The position numbers were made by a program, and so were the translations under genes. Below the pieces are notes generated by a model that was not told where the DNA came from, did no database searches, and saw only the letters and a program-made list of their open reading frames with translations. Shown here piece by piece: positions 1-8,674 of a stretch of DNA of 64,000 bases. This DNA comes from JAHEJJ01 sp965212205 (GTDB taxonomy: Bacteria; Bacteroidota; Bacteroidia; Flavobacteriales; Flavobacteriaceae), in NCBI GenBank assembly GCA_965212205.1, contig CBDBUX010000011.1, forward strand, positions 806,001 through 870,000, written 5' to 3'. Position 1 is the first letter of the stretch. Each line of letters opens with the position of its first letter.

Positions 1-1844
1 ACGATCAAAATTCTCCTACCGTCCGGGTGGGTGGCCAAGTGACCAAAAATTTTAATACCGTCGTTCACGATTACCGGATGTACTCTTTGGATAATAGCTA
101 TTCAATTGAAGAGCTACTAGACTGGGAGAAGCGGATACTGAAAATCCTGGGTGAAGTAGAATTAAGCTATACCTGCGAGTTGAAATATGATGGGGCTTCA
201 ATAAGTATCACCTACGAAAATGGTCTTCTGCTGAGGGCTTTAACCCGTGGAGATGGATTTCAGGGAGACGATGTAACCACCAATATTAAAACCATACGGT
301 CGGTACCCCTGAAATTGAAAGGCGATTTCCCTCCTCGTTTCGACATAAGAGGAGAGATCGTATTACCGCTGGAAGGCTTTGCTCAAATGAACAAGGAGCG
401 CCTGGCCAGGGGCGAAGAGGCGTATATGAATCCACGTAATACAGCATCGGGTAGCTTGAAACTACAGGATAGCACGCTGGTAGCCGAACGGCCTTTGGAG
501 TGTTTACCCTATAGTATTGCCGGAAAGCATCTTGGGGTCTTGACACAATTTGAGATGCTTGAAAATGCCCGGAGCTGGGGTTTTAAAGTGCCAATACAAG
601 GCGCTTTATGCCCTACAATCGATGCGGTTAAGAAATATATCGCCTATTGGGATATCCACCGTCACGAATTGCCCTATGAAACCGACGGCGTAGTGATTAA
701 GGTAAATCAACTCAGCCAGCAAGAAGAGTTGGGATATACATCAAAATCTCCGCGCTGGGCCCTTGCCTACAAATTTAAAGCGGAGCAGGCCTCAACGGTT
801 CTTCAAAAGATCAGCTACCAGGTAGGCCGAACAGGAGCGATTACCCCTGTTGCAAATCTGGAGCCTGTACTGTTGGCGGGTACTACTGTAAAAAGAGCAT
901 CCCTGCACAACGCAGATCAAATTGCTAAATTGGATGTCCGTGAAGGAGATACCGTTTTTGTGGAAAAAGGAGGGGAGATCATTCCTAAAATAACAGGAGT
1001 GGATCTGGGCAAAAGACCACAGGATTCTAAACCTACGGAATATATTTCAACTTGCCCTGAATGCGAGACCCCACTGTTAAGACAGGAAGGTGAAGCCCAG
1101 CATTTTTGCCCCAATGATACCGGATGTCCTCCTCAGATAACGGGTAGAATTCAACATTTTATTTCCAGAAAGGCTATGGATATAGAGGGGCTTGGAGGTG
1201 AAACCGTGGAACTTCTTTTCAAAGAAGGCCTTGTAGCCAACTATGCAGACCTTTACGAATTAAAAAAAGATGATCTGCTGCCACTGGAGCGTATGGCCGA
1301 AAAATCAGCAGAGAATCTGATCCAGGGTGTAGCTGCCTCCGTTAATATTCCTTTTGAACGTGTGCTGTTTGCCCTGGGTATCCGCTATGTAGGAGAAACT
1401 GTTGCCAGAAAATTGGTAAAAGCGTTTAAAAATATAGAGCGACTAATGAATGCCGGGATAGAATCACTTTTACAAGTCGATGAAATCGGGGAGCGGATCG
1501 CACAAAGCGTTGTGGAATTCTTCGCCAACCCGGTGAACAAAGAACTCATAGAAAGACTTCAGCAATATGGACTACAATTTTCACTCTCGGAAGAGGAGTT
1601 ATTGCACCAGACCGAGAAACTCAAAGGATATACCTTCGTAATTTCAGGGGTTTTTGAAAATGTCAGCAGGCCGGAGCTCAAAAAACTTATTGAGGACAAT
1701 GGCGGAAAAGTAAGTTCATCTATATCTTCCAAAACAAATTTTGTAGTAGCCGGTGACAATATGGGGCCCAGTAAACGTTCCAAAGCAGAAAATCTGGGTG
1801 TCCCTATTATCGGAGAAGAAGAATTTATGGCAAAAGTCCAATAA
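1..1844 (+). CDS. ligA: NAD-dependent DNA ligase LigA (5' end cut by window)
   Basis: Seals nicks in duplex DNA during replication and repair, using NAD+ to adenylate its active-site lysine. The reading frame is open to the window edge; the first codons read DQNSPTVRVGG, the usual LigA segment before the adenylation domain, so roughly the first 60-70 residues lie upstream and the GTG at 27 is not the start. Visible in order: adenylation motif KYDG (Lys codon at 183), OB fold, a four-cysteine zinc finger (CPEC...C...C) near 1055-1130, helix-hairpin-helix repeats, and a C-terminal BRCT domain (about 1610-1840). All expected elements are intact. It is followed by a hairpin terminator and a gene on the opposite strand. 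Confidence 0.97.
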   Translation, partial: DQNSPTVRVGGQVTKNFNTVVHDYRMYSLDNSYSIEELLDWEKRILKILGEVELSYTCELKYDGASISITYENGLLLRALTRGDGFQGDDVTTNIKTIRSVPLKLKGDFPPRFDIRGEIVLPLEGFAQMNKERLARGEEAYMNPRNTASGSLKLQDSTLVAERPLECLPYSIAGKHLGVLTQFEMLENARSWGFKVPIQGALCPTIDAVKKYIAYWDIHRHELPYETDGVVIKVNQLSQQEELGYTSKSPRWALAYKFKAEQASTVLQKISYQVGRTGAITPVANLEPVLLAGTTVKRASLHNADQIAKLDVREGDTVFVEKGGEIIPKITGVDLGKRPQDSKPTEYISTCPECETPLLRQEGEAQHFCPNDTGCPPQITGRIQHFISRKAMDIEGLGGETVELLFKEGLVANYADLYELKKDDLLPLERMAEKSAENLIQGVAASVNIPFERVLFALGIRYVGETVARKLVKAFKNIERLMNAGIESLLQVDEIGERIAQSVVEFFANPVNKELIERLQQYGLQFSLSEEELLHQTEKLKGYTFVISGVFENVSRPELKKLIEDNGGKVSSSISSKTNFVVAGDNMGPSKRSKAENLGVPIIGEEEFMAKVQ

Positions 1845-1872
1845 AAAAAACCCCGGAATATATCCGGGGTTT
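1843..1872. terminator. Bidirectional hairpin terminator between ligA and a convergent gene
   Basis: A 10-bp stem, AAACCCCGGA at 1848-1857 paired with TCCGGGGTTT at 1863-1872, encloses a 5-nt loop. The T-run is on the minus-strand transcript (positions 1850-1843), so it best serves the minus-strand gene, but the stem sits directly after the ligA stop and could end both. Confidence 0.8.
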
Positions 1873-1892
1873 AAAGGTTGGTTAGGGGTTGA

Positions 1893-2660
1893 TTAGTTAC
1901 CGCTCATTTCTTTGTTCCAGATCCAAACTTCATCCCAACTATTGTCGAAAGCATGGTCCATACCCCTTAAAAAAGGTTGCCATGAGTCTTCGCCGAAAGT
2001 TTTTACAAACGCTTTTTTGAATTTTGGATCCTCATCGTACTCAGCCCATTTTTTTGAAAACCCAACTGTAGCCAAGTGTCGGCCTATATCACCTTGTCTG
2101 AAGAGATTGTCATACACACCCCAGGGATTTACACCATCCATGGCTTTAATGGTTTTGCTGATCATTTCCAGGAGATGATCTACAGAATACCCATGTTCTG
2201 AGTTTACTTCCCAGTAACGCACATGTTGAATCGGATATGCCGAGGCATCACCAGTCAACATATCGGTATTGGATAGCTTATTATCACCTTTCCAGTACTC
2301 GCCATGTGAAATTTTCTTCAGGTTAGGCATAATATTGTCTCGCCAATCTTCATCATGACCACCTTGTGCAGGTCTGGTATCCAGGTCGGCAAATTTTAAT
2401 GGTCCCATTATCCATACGATTTTACCGGTATGTGGCCCTGTAGAAATGGTATACACATTTGCAGTGTGTGCACCTTCCTTATGATATTTTTGATTATGCG
2501 CACGCATGTTTTCGCCCAGGACCTTGAGTTTTGTATTATCCGGTGTGAGCATGATGGTCTCCCACATGGGATCGTCGGCATCTTCTTGAGCCGACAGATT
2601 AACATTTGATCCTAATAATAATAAGCCCGAAATAAGAAGAGCAAATAAATTTCTGTTCAT
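1893..2660 (-). CDS. Secreted protein of unknown function
   Basis: A 255-residue protein with a clear N-terminal signal peptide (hydrophobic residues 5-20, then LSAQ|ED), so it is exported to the periplasm or beyond. The mature part is soluble, rich in Trp, Asp and His, and has no transmembrane segment or motif I can name; a His/Gly/Asp-rich stretch (GGHDEDWRDN) lies near residue 100. It is a single-gene unit: ligA converges on it through the shared terminator, and about 310 bp of non-coding DNA lies upstream. It may be a flavobacterial family without known function. The gene call is secure; the function is not known. Confidence 0.8.
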   Translation of the reverse strand: MNRNLFALLISGLLLLGSNVNLSAQEDADDPMWETIMLTPDNTKLKVLGENMRAHNQKYHKEGAHTANVYTISTGPHTGKIVWIMGPLKFADLDTRPAQGGHDEDWRDNIMPNLKKISHGEYWKGDNKLSNTDMLTGDASAYPIQHVRYWEVNSEHGYSVDHLLEMISKTIKAMDGVNPWGVYDNLFRQGDIGRHLATVGFSKKWAEYDEDPKFKKAFVKTFGEDSWQPFLRGMDHAFDNSWDEVWIWNKEMSGN

Positions 2661-2971
2661 AATTACTATTTTTAAGTTGGTTATTTATAAGAGCGATTTA
2701 AGAATTTTGAACCACAATAAAAGAGTGGTTAAGGACGAAACCTCATTAAATTTGTCCGAAAGACTATAATTTTTTATCCGATTTATTATGAGTCTACCCA
2801 GATCGGATGATGATTTCCTTAAAACTTTTCAGGTAGAGCGGCTAACCGGAATGTGGCCGGATGGATTTTTGGAAAATGACTATGGAAGAAGGAGTTCAGG
2901 ACCAGGTACTATTTGTAATAGGTAAATAGCCCTCGTGACCCGTAAGTACAAAGAGTAAAAAGCGATAGATG
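2661..2971. other. Intergenic stretch without a supported gene
   Basis: This 311-bp gap between two minus-strand genes holds the upstream region of the secreted-protein gene and the 3' flank of the DUF6090 gene. I see no clean TAnnTTTG promoter, terminator or RNA gene. A 45-codon plus-strand ORF (2788-2925, starting MSLPRSDDD) has no recognisable motif and is not called as a gene. Confidence 0.5.
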
Positions 2972-3682
2972 TTATCTGGCCTGCAGTTCCCTATCGATAA
3001 GCCCTATCAATGACTTAATATGCTCATTTGTTTCAAAATATATGGTGTCTTTTTCACGCATAATGGTTGTCAGGCCCAGGATCAGATTTTGAAATTGGTA
3101 GGAATAAGCCCCCTCAGGCTGTTGAATTTCAGAAGTGGCAAACTTCAGGTTTAATGAGATCGATGGTAATACATCTTGCATAATCACACTCCAATGGATG
3201 TTCTCCATCCGGTTCATATAAATATAGCGGCGCTCCAGATCCCGAATACTATTAATAATATCACGATTTCGCAACAGTTTGATTTCTCCACCGGTTACCA
3301 GTGTCTCGTACAAATTTCCGTGCCGATCAAAATCTGAATACTGAGTAAGGTTAAGCATGATACGTCCAAGTTCATCCATCTCACTGCGGTCGTCATTTTC
3401 GATAATATTGATCGCGGAACTAAATTGATTCATATATCGCAGATTAAATCGCCTATTGCTATAGATGCTGGTACTGTCATCCTCGAGTTGCATCCTAACA
3501 TTCTTGTAGTAATTAAGTTCCTCGATCCTTCTGAGACGATCATCATTCCAGCTATCGACCTGAAGAGCCAGCAATATCCCGATCATCACCAATAGTACTT
3601 CTCCCAGTGCATAAATAAGGTAACGTTTCGTATTACCTTCCCTTAGAAATTTTGCTCTTAGATTGCGAAATATTTTCATCAC
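2972..3682 (-). CDS. DUF6090 family membrane protein
   Basis: A 236-residue protein with the N-terminal pattern typical of DUF6090 in Flavobacteriaceae: a basic segment (FRNLRAKFL, EGNTKRYL), then one transmembrane helix of about residues 27-45 (ALGEVLLVMIGILLALQVD) ending in DSWND. The rest, about 190 residues, is predicted extracytoplasmic and mostly helical. The role of the family is unknown. It may start at the second Met codon (3679). It stands alone on the minus strand, with about 70 bp separating it from the alcohol dehydrogenase gene upstream. Confidence 0.8.
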   Translation of the reverse strand: MMKIFRNLRAKFLREGNTKRYLIYALGEVLLVMIGILLALQVDSWNDDRLRRIEELNYYKNVRMQLEDDSTSIYSNRRFNLRYMNQFSSAINIIENDDRSEMDELGRIMLNLTQYSDFDRHGNLYETLVTGGEIKLLRNRDIINSIRDLERRYIYMNRMENIHWSVIMQDVLPSISLNLKFATSEIQQPEGAYSYQFQNLILGLTTIMREKDTIYFETNEHIKSLIGLIDRELQAR

Positions 3683-3750
3683 CTTACTGTTTGAATCACA
3701 AATGACAACAAATAATCAATAAAGTATTTTAGTTGCCGAAATTATGCTTA

Positions 3751-4764
3751 TCATTTTGATATCTTCAGAACTATTCGATAACGTGCCATGCCCGCTTTTA
3801 GATGATCAAAAGCTTTATTTACCTCCTTTAAAGGAAATTCTTCAACCATCGGATATATATTATGCCGAGCGCAAAAGTCGAGCATGGTAGCCGTTAACCC
3901 CGGACTACCCAAAGGGCTACCGGCAACAGATTTTTCCCCCATGATAAGTGAGAATGCCGGGATGGCCATTGGTTCCATTACTGCACCAACATTATGGAGT
4001 CGTCCTTTAGGGGCCAATACGCCCAGGTAAGCATCCCAGTTGAGTGTTACATTGGTCGTATTAAGTATAAAATTCAAACTGCCGGCGATACTTTCTAACT
4101 GTTCGGGGTCTCTTGAGTTAATCACTTTTGTTGCACCCATTTCGAGTATTTCATCTTTTTTGTCAGGATTGGAACTAAAAGCGATTACTTCACAGCCCCA
4201 TTTGTTAAGAAATTTCAGAGCCATATGCCCTAAACCCCCAATTCCGATGACCCCTACCTTATCTGTAGGCTGTACCCCTGCCAGTATTATTGGGTTAAAG
4301 ACCGTAATACCACCACAAAAGAGGGGGCCGGCCTTTTGAAGATCCAGCCCTGGCGGAAGTAGTATAGCCCAGGACCAATGCGCTCTTACCCTATCTGCAA
4401 AACCACCATGGCGTCCTACGATGGTCGATTCGAGATTCTCGCAGAGATGGTGGCTTCCCTGCATACAGTTAGAACAGTGCATACAGGAAGCCGAATTCCA
4501 ACCCAGACCCACATGATCACCAACTGCTAAAGATTTTACCTCGGAGCCCACTGCAACTACCTCCCCAACAATTTCGTGACCTGGAACAAAAGGATATTGA
4601 GTCATTCCCCAATCGTTGTTGACCATACTGAGATCTGAATGACATATTCCGCAATATTTCACCTTTATATCCACTTCTTCACTTCCAATAGGGCCCATTT
4701 CATACGTGAAGGGTTGTAATATGGCACCGGGTTCAGACGCGGCATAGGCATTTACTGTATTCAT
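3751..4764 (-). CDS. Zinc-dependent NAD(P) alcohol dehydrogenase, cinnamyl-alcohol-dehydrogenase type
   Basis: A medium-chain dehydrogenase/reductase of 337 residues, a usual length for the family, probably reducing aldehydes to alcohols with NADPH in the cytoplasm. The catalytic zinc ligands are in CGICHSD (about residue 38) and PGHE (about 62); the structural zinc site is four cysteines in CMHCSNCMQGSHHLC (about 94-108). The Rossmann fold has GIGGLGHMALK near residue 174. The WGMTQYPFVPGHE region and the HCSNCMQGSHHLCEN loop match the YahK/CAD branch. The substrate cannot be read from sequence. Single gene on the minus strand. Confidence 0.92.
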   Translation of the reverse strand: MNTVNAYAASEPGAILQPFTYEMGPIGSEEVDIKVKYCGICHSDLSMVNNDWGMTQYPFVPGHEIVGEVVAVGSEVKSLAVGDHVGLGWNSASCMHCSNCMQGSHHLCENLESTIVGRHGGFADRVRAHWSWAILLPPGLDLQKAGPLFCGGITVFNPIILAGVQPTDKVGVIGIGGLGHMALKFLNKWGCEVIAFSSNPDKKDEILEMGATKVINSRDPEQLESIAGSLNFILNTTNVTLNWDAYLGVLAPKGRLHNVGAVMEPMAIPAFSLIMGEKSVAGSPLGSPGLTATMLDFCARHNIYPMVEEFPLKEVNKAFDHLKAGMARYRIVLKISK

Positions 4765-4833
4765 ATAATTTTTAAATAGGGTTCAACAAGCACAAAGTTA
4801 AAGCATAATGATCAGGAATGTGGCCTTTGACGC

Positions 4834-5286
4834 CTAATTGTCGTAAAAGTGAAGTTGGGTTTCGGGTACTTCAATAATGAGAATATCTCCGTAGTCTAGA
4901 TCATTTATTTTTGGGAGAATGAGTTCGAGAGTACTGCTACTCTTTATGTGTTCTACTTTAGTTTCCGGGTCGGGCATATAGATCAAACCATTAATCTGCT
5001 CTGATTTACGGTAGACCAAAAGGTTAAAAAAGTAGAAGTTTTCGGCAGGGATGTGCTCGGACCAGTACAATTGGCTAATGAATTTAAAGGGTTCGATAAT
5101 TTTATAGCGGAAAGGGAAGATGTCAAGGTTGATGGTGCCCAGATGATAATTTCCAAGGTCGAGCCCTCTCTCCCTGAACAAAGGTAATTGCTTTGCCAAG
5201 GTGCCTTCCGGATAGCGTGGGTCGCACGCTTTCCCCGAGGCTACACCATGACCTTGTATCACCTTTCCTGTAATTCTCATCTCCAA
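4834..5286 (-). CDS. Protein resembling CTP-dependent riboflavin kinase (DUF120-like)
   Basis: A 150-residue soluble protein. Its motif order looks like the archaeal CTP-dependent riboflavin kinase (DUF120, RbkR/MJ0056): GKVIQGHGVASG at residues 7-18, LGTINLDI at 49-56 (the archaeal family has GTLN at this place), INGLIYMP near 100, and a C-terminal LELILPKINDLDYGDILIIEV resembling the IEVIAP...LKDGD end of that family. By that analogy it could phosphorylate riboflavin or another small molecule with CTP, but this rests on pattern recognition only. It may start two codons later (5280). It lies 69 bp downstream of the alcohol dehydrogenase 3' side gene start and upstream of nothing cotranscribed; the nucleotidase gene ends 54 bp away on the same strand. 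Confidence 0.5.
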   Translation of the reverse strand: MEMRITGKVIQGHGVASGKACDPRYPEGTLAKQLPLFRERGLDLGNYHLGTINLDIFPFRYKIIEPFKFISQLYWSEHIPAENFYFFNLLVYRKSEQINGLIYMPDPETKVEHIKSSSTLELILPKINDLDYGDILIIEVPETQLHFYDN

Positions 5287-5340
5287 TTAGTCTTTCACAA
5301 TACCACTTTTGATGCTTCTATCACAGCCTAGGGCGAAAGA

Positions 5341-6255
5341 TTATACCACAATATTAATTCCGCCGGATTCCTTGTCTTTGGAGGAATCAAAATAAAAATC
5401 AATCCTGCCAAGATTAACCCCGTAACATCCTACCTGATTGATCAGAACGCGTTCTCCTTTCCGATTTTTCCTGATGACCGGTTTTTCGAGAAAAGTATGG
5501 GTGTGGCCCCCGATGAACAGGTCGATGTTTTCTGTTTCACCACAGAGATGTACATCGCTCGGACGCTGTTGATCTGAACTGTATTCGAAGCCCAAATGGG
5601 AAAGACAGATCACCAGGTCACAATTATGTTCTTCTTTTAAGCGTCGACCCATATCTTGTGCGATCTCAGTAGGGTGCAGATATTTTGTTTCCTTGTACAG
5701 GTCTTTTGGCACCAGTCCGGCGAGTTGAATACCCAGGCCAAAAACTCCTATACTTATATCGTCGATACTGTAAATATGGTACGGTTCCACATAACCGTCG
5801 AGTACTGTGTTTCTAAAATCGTAATTGGCCGAGAGAAGCTTAAATTGGGCATGGGGCAGCTGGGCTAACAGTCCGTCGATCCCCTTGTCAAAATCGTGAT
5901 TTCCAATAGTGGCTGCATCATATCCCAGTTTGCTCATCAGTTTAAACTCGAGTTCCCCACCGTAAAAATTAAAATAAGGGGTTCCCTGGAACATATCACC
6001 TGCATCGAGTAATAATGTGTTTGGGTTTTCAGATTTTATCTGACGGATCAATGCCGCACGGGCAACAACACCACCCATATTCGGGAATGAAGAATGGGTG
6101 CTGGTGAAAGCTTCTATATGACTGTGAACATCGTTGGTGTGTAATATAGTAATATGCTTTTTACTAAATTCCGTACAGCTGTTCAAAGAAAACCCGCCCA
6201 GGCCGGCAAAGGCCGATACAGCTGCAGTTTTATTCAGGAAGCTCCGTCTCTTCAT
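5341..6255 (-). CDS. 5'-nucleotidase metallophosphatase subunit (catalytic half)
   Basis: A 304-residue calcineurin-like metallophosphatase of the UshA/5'-nucleotidase group, expected to hydrolyse nucleotides or similar phosphoesters outside the cytoplasm. Export signal: a twin-arginine-like start (MKRRSFLNKTAAVSAF) followed by LNSC, suggesting a Tat-exported lipoprotein. Metal-binding motifs are in order: HTNDVHSH (near 36), DAGDMFQGTP (near 86), GNHDFD (near 117), CLSHLG (near 217) and GGHTHTF (near 249). The C-terminal nucleotide-specificity domain is absent here and is encoded by the gene directly upstream, whose stop overlaps this start by 4 bp (ATGA), implying translational coupling. 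Confidence 0.9.
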   Translation of the reverse strand: MKRRSFLNKTAAVSAFAGLGGFSLNSCTEFSKKHITILHTNDVHSHIEAFTSTHSSFPNMGGVVARAALIRQIKSENPNTLLLDAGDMFQGTPYFNFYGGELEFKLMSKLGYDAATIGNHDFDKGIDGLLAQLPHAQFKLLSANYDFRNTVLDGYVEPYHIYSIDDISIGVFGLGIQLAGLVPKDLYKETKYLHPTEIAQDMGRRLKEEHNCDLVICLSHLGFEYSSDQQRPSDVHLCGETENIDLFIGGHTHTFLEKPVIRKNRKGERVLINQVGCYGVNLGRIDFYFDSSKDKESGGINIVV

Positions 6256-7028
6256 GGCGTTTCTAGTTTTAAGAATCGATCATCAACACCAGACCTTAGC
6301 GTATCCACTTTCTTAAAATAATCTATCATGGCATTGCGGACCAGGTATTGAAGCTCAAAATGCTCTAATCCGTCTTTAAAAAACCCCATGTCGTCCCCAC
6401 CCTTAAAGAGATAATCGGAGGTGGCCACATTATAGGTTCTGTTTTCATCAAAGGGCGCACCTTGAATGGTCACGGAAGACAATTGGTCCTTTTTGTCGAT
6501 GATGATCTGCAAACCCGATATCGGATGAGGTCGAGATGAACGTATAAGGTGACTTACAAGATCACGAACAGATTTACCTCTCATCTGAACAACAACAATC
6601 GTGTTATCGAAAGGCATCACTTCGTATGCGGTTCTGGAACTGACATTGCCTTTGGAGATCACACTGCGGATACCCCCATGATTGAGTACTACAAAATCGA
6701 TACTTTCATTGGTGCGCGATAAGAATATAGGATTGGCCTGTTCCATAATGATGTCGGCCATGAGGTTCCCGGCACTGCTATTATATCTACCATCAGTCTT
6801 ATCGATGTCTAATGGAGCATAGCATAAAGTTTCATCAAGAACACTGTTTACATGCTTGATATAAGGCTCGAGGAATCGCTGTAAAGAGTCGTTCTCAGTG
6901 GAGGTTTCGACTTGTACAATCGGCAGTTGAATACCGCGGATTTCCGAAATACTGTATTGACGATCACTACATGATGAAATAAATATTATTGTTACAGATA
7001 AAACAAATTGTTTAATATTTAAAATCAT
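6252..7028 (-). CDS. 5'-nucleotidase C-terminal domain lipoprotein (specificity half)
   Basis: A 258-residue protein with a lipoprotein signal (hydrophobic stretch then SSC at about residue 20). The rest matches the 5'-nucleotidase C-terminal domain that binds the nucleoside: the GNLMADI segment (near 86), FVVLNHGGIRS (near 110), YEVMPFDN (near 134) and a late TSDYLFKGGDDMGFF segment (near 207). It lacks the metallophosphatase domain, which is in the next gene of the operon. The two products presumably work together as a split UshA-like enzyme at the cell surface or in the periplasm. Confidence 0.88.
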   Translation of the reverse strand: MILNIKQFVLSVTIIFISSCSDRQYSISEIRGIQLPIVQVETSTENDSLQRFLEPYIKHVNSVLDETLCYAPLDIDKTDGRYNSSAGNLMADIIMEQANPIFLSRTNESIDFVVLNHGGIRSVISKGNVSSRTAYEVMPFDNTIVVVQMRGKSVRDLVSHLIRSSRPHPISGLQIIIDKKDQLSSVTIQGAPFDENRTYNVATSDYLFKGGDDMGFFKDGLEHFELQYLVRNAMIDYFKKVDTLRSGVDDRFLKLETP

Positions 7029-7069
7029 CTTCCTTCTTAACTTCGCCTCGGATTTGCCCTGAGAATGGT

Positions 7070-7077
7070 TACATTTG
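7070..7077 (+). promoter_or_regulatory. Candidate -7 box for the DUF6913-dapA operon
   Basis: TACATTTG fits the Bacteroidota -7 consensus TAnnTTTG and lies 17 bp before the DUF6913 start codon, in the divergent gap shared with the nucleotidase operon. No convincing -33 TTG at normal spacing was found, so this is a weak call. Confidence 0.35.
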
Positions 7078-7094
7078 TAGAAATGTAGTTGTGA

Positions 7095-7634
7095 ATGTTT
7101 CTTAAGGGTCTCAAAGATAAGTTTAAATATAAATCCGGCCTAAAATATTTAAAGGAAGAATTAAACAGTCCGTCTGAAGTGGTCGAAAGGCCCAAGGGCA
7201 TCAATTCCGTAGGGATTATTGTGGATCTGGACACTTTTGACCATGCCGAATCGTTTTACGATTTTGTAGAGGAGTTTAAACTACGTCCCAATGCGGTCAA
7301 AATAATAGGTTACAAGGGTTATTACGATAAGAATTCACCTTACGCCACCCCCGTTTTTTCAGATAAGGATCTTGGATGGAACGGGAATATCGAAAATAGT
7401 TATGCGCTGGAATTTTTGAGTAGGGAGTACGATCTGCTGGTTAATTATTATACGCAGGATAACCTGATGATGCATTTAATGACCATCAAAACCAAGGCGA
7501 GGATCAATGTGGGCTTCTCGGCCGTAGACCGCTCCTTTAATGATCTCATATTAGAGGCAGATTTGCAGGACTATAAAACTTTTAAGAACGAATTGAAGAA
7601 GTATCTTCAGGTGATGAATGAAATCGCGAAATAA
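7095..7634 (+). CDS. DUF6913 domain protein
   Basis: A 179-residue soluble cytoplasmic protein without a signal peptide or membrane segment. I recognise it as the DUF6913 protein that commonly precedes dapA in Flavobacteriaceae; its function is unknown. Visible features are a basic N-terminus (FLKGLKDKFKYKSG), an alternating strand/helix centre (SVGIIVDLDTF; AVKIIGYKGYY) and a helical C-terminus. It starts a plus-strand run and is separated from dapA by 32 bp, so the two are probably cotranscribed. The role is unresolved, but the linkage to dapA suggests a housekeeping job. Confidence 0.8.
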   Translation: MFLKGLKDKFKYKSGLKYLKEELNSPSEVVERPKGINSVGIIVDLDTFDHAESFYDFVEEFKLRPNAVKIIGYKGYYDKNSPYATPVFSDKDLGWNGNIENSYALEFLSREYDLLVNYYTQDNLMMHLMTIKTKARINVGFSAVDRSFNDLILEADLQDYKTFKNELKKYLQVMNEIAK

Positions 7635-7666
7635 GGTCGGACTGAATTTGTAAATAGCTCGATAAG

Positions 7667-8557
7667 ATGAAAGCATTACATGGTACAGGAGTGGCCATTG
7701 TTACTCCTTTTAACGAACATCTTAAAGTAGATTCGGAAGGCTTGCGCAAAGTCGTTAATCAATGTATTGAAGGCGGTGTTGATTATTTGGTGGTTTTGGG
7801 TACCACTGGTGAATCTGTTACCCTTAATACGGCAGAAAAAAATGAGGTTGCTAAGCTGGTGGTTGAAATTAACAGGGGCAGGGTTCCCCTGGTATTGGGG
7901 ATCGGTGGAAATAACACTTCGAGCGTTGCGGATGAATTGCGCTCCACCGACCTGGAACCATTTGCGGCTGTTCTATCTGTTTCACCCTATTACAACAAAC
8001 CTACCCAGGAGGGCATTTACAGGCATTTTAATCATTTGGCCGGGGTGAGTAGCAAGCCATTGATATTATATAATGTACCGGGGAGGACGGCCAGTAACAT
8101 ATTGCCGGAAACCGTAGTTCGATTGGCTCAGGATTGCCCTGATATAATCGGGATCAAGGAAGCCAGTGGCGACATGGATCAGGTTAAAAAAATGATTCGG
8201 TTAGCCCCTGCTGATTTCATGGTCATTTCGGGAGATGACATTACGGCTTTACCCACTGTATTGGAAGGGGGTCATGGTGTGATATCTGTATTGGCCCAGG
8301 CCATTCCTTTTGAGTTTTCCACGATGATTGCCCTGGGAAGACAAGGACACGCAGAACGGGCATCTTCTATTCATGATAAATTGAAAGCAGGAATGGGACT
8401 CATCTTTGAAGAAGGTAATCCTGCCGGTATCAAAGCCATGCTGGAATACCAGAAAATATGCTCTGGCGCGGTACGCCTGCCACTGGTGGAAGCCAGTACT
8501 TCTCTTAAGAAGAAAATCGGCGATTTTGTTGATCAGGTATTAAAAATGCCAGCCTGA
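7667..8557 (+). CDS. dapA: 4-hydroxy-tetrahydrodipicolinate synthase DapA
   Basis: Condenses pyruvate with aspartate semialdehyde, the first committed step of lysine and diaminopimelate synthesis, feeding protein and peptidoglycan. At 296 residues it has the standard length of this TIM-barrel aldolase. Key residues are present: the GTTGES motif at 45-50, the catalytic Tyr135 in LYNVPGRT and the Schiff-base Lys164 in GIKEASGD. It sits between the DUF6913 gene and bamD. The 117-bp gap to bamD contains a hairpin and a separate promoter. Confidence 0.97.
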   Translation: MKALHGTGVAIVTPFNEHLKVDSEGLRKVVNQCIEGGVDYLVVLGTTGESVTLNTAEKNEVAKLVVEINRGRVPLVLGIGGNNTSSVADELRSTDLEPFAAVLSVSPYYNKPTQEGIYRHFNHLAGVSSKPLILYNVPGRTASNILPETVVRLAQDCPDIIGIKEASGDMDQVKKMIRLAPADFMVISGDDITALPTVLEGGHGVISVLAQAIPFEFSTMIALGRQGHAERASSIHDKLKAGMGLIFEEGNPAGIKAMLEYQKICSGAVRLPLVEASTSLKKKIGDFVDQVLKMPA

Positions 8558-8586
8558 TTTATATTTCCTATTCTGTTAAATCTAAG

Positions 8587-8624
8587 TAAAATAGTCTGTT
8601 AAGACAGGAGAGAGGTCTATTTTA
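8587..8624 (+). terminator. Possible hairpin after dapA
   Basis: TAAAATAG at 8587-8594 pairs with CTATTTTA at 8617-8624 around a 22-nt loop that contains a smaller stem. The AT-rich stem and lack of a strong T-run make termination uncertain, but it falls between dapA and the bamD promoter. Confidence 0.35.
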
Positions 8625-8639
8625 GAGTCTTAGAAATAG

Positions 8640-8670
8640 TTTCATATTACGCTTAGAATGACTAATTTTG
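8640..8670 (+). promoter_or_regulatory. bamD promoter of Bacteroidota type
   Basis: TTTC at 8640-8643, a 19-bp spacer and TAATTTTG at 8663-8670 fit the -33/-7 pattern (TTG, TAnnTTTG). The -7 box ends only 4 bp before the bamD ATG at 8675, so the transcript is predicted to begin at or next to the start codon. Confidence 0.5.
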
Positions 8671-8674
8671 CAAA

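Noticed and set aside
2788..2925. 45-codon ORF on the plus strand in the largest intergenic gap
   Set aside because: No motif, no signal peptide, no clear promoter and a length that occurs by chance.
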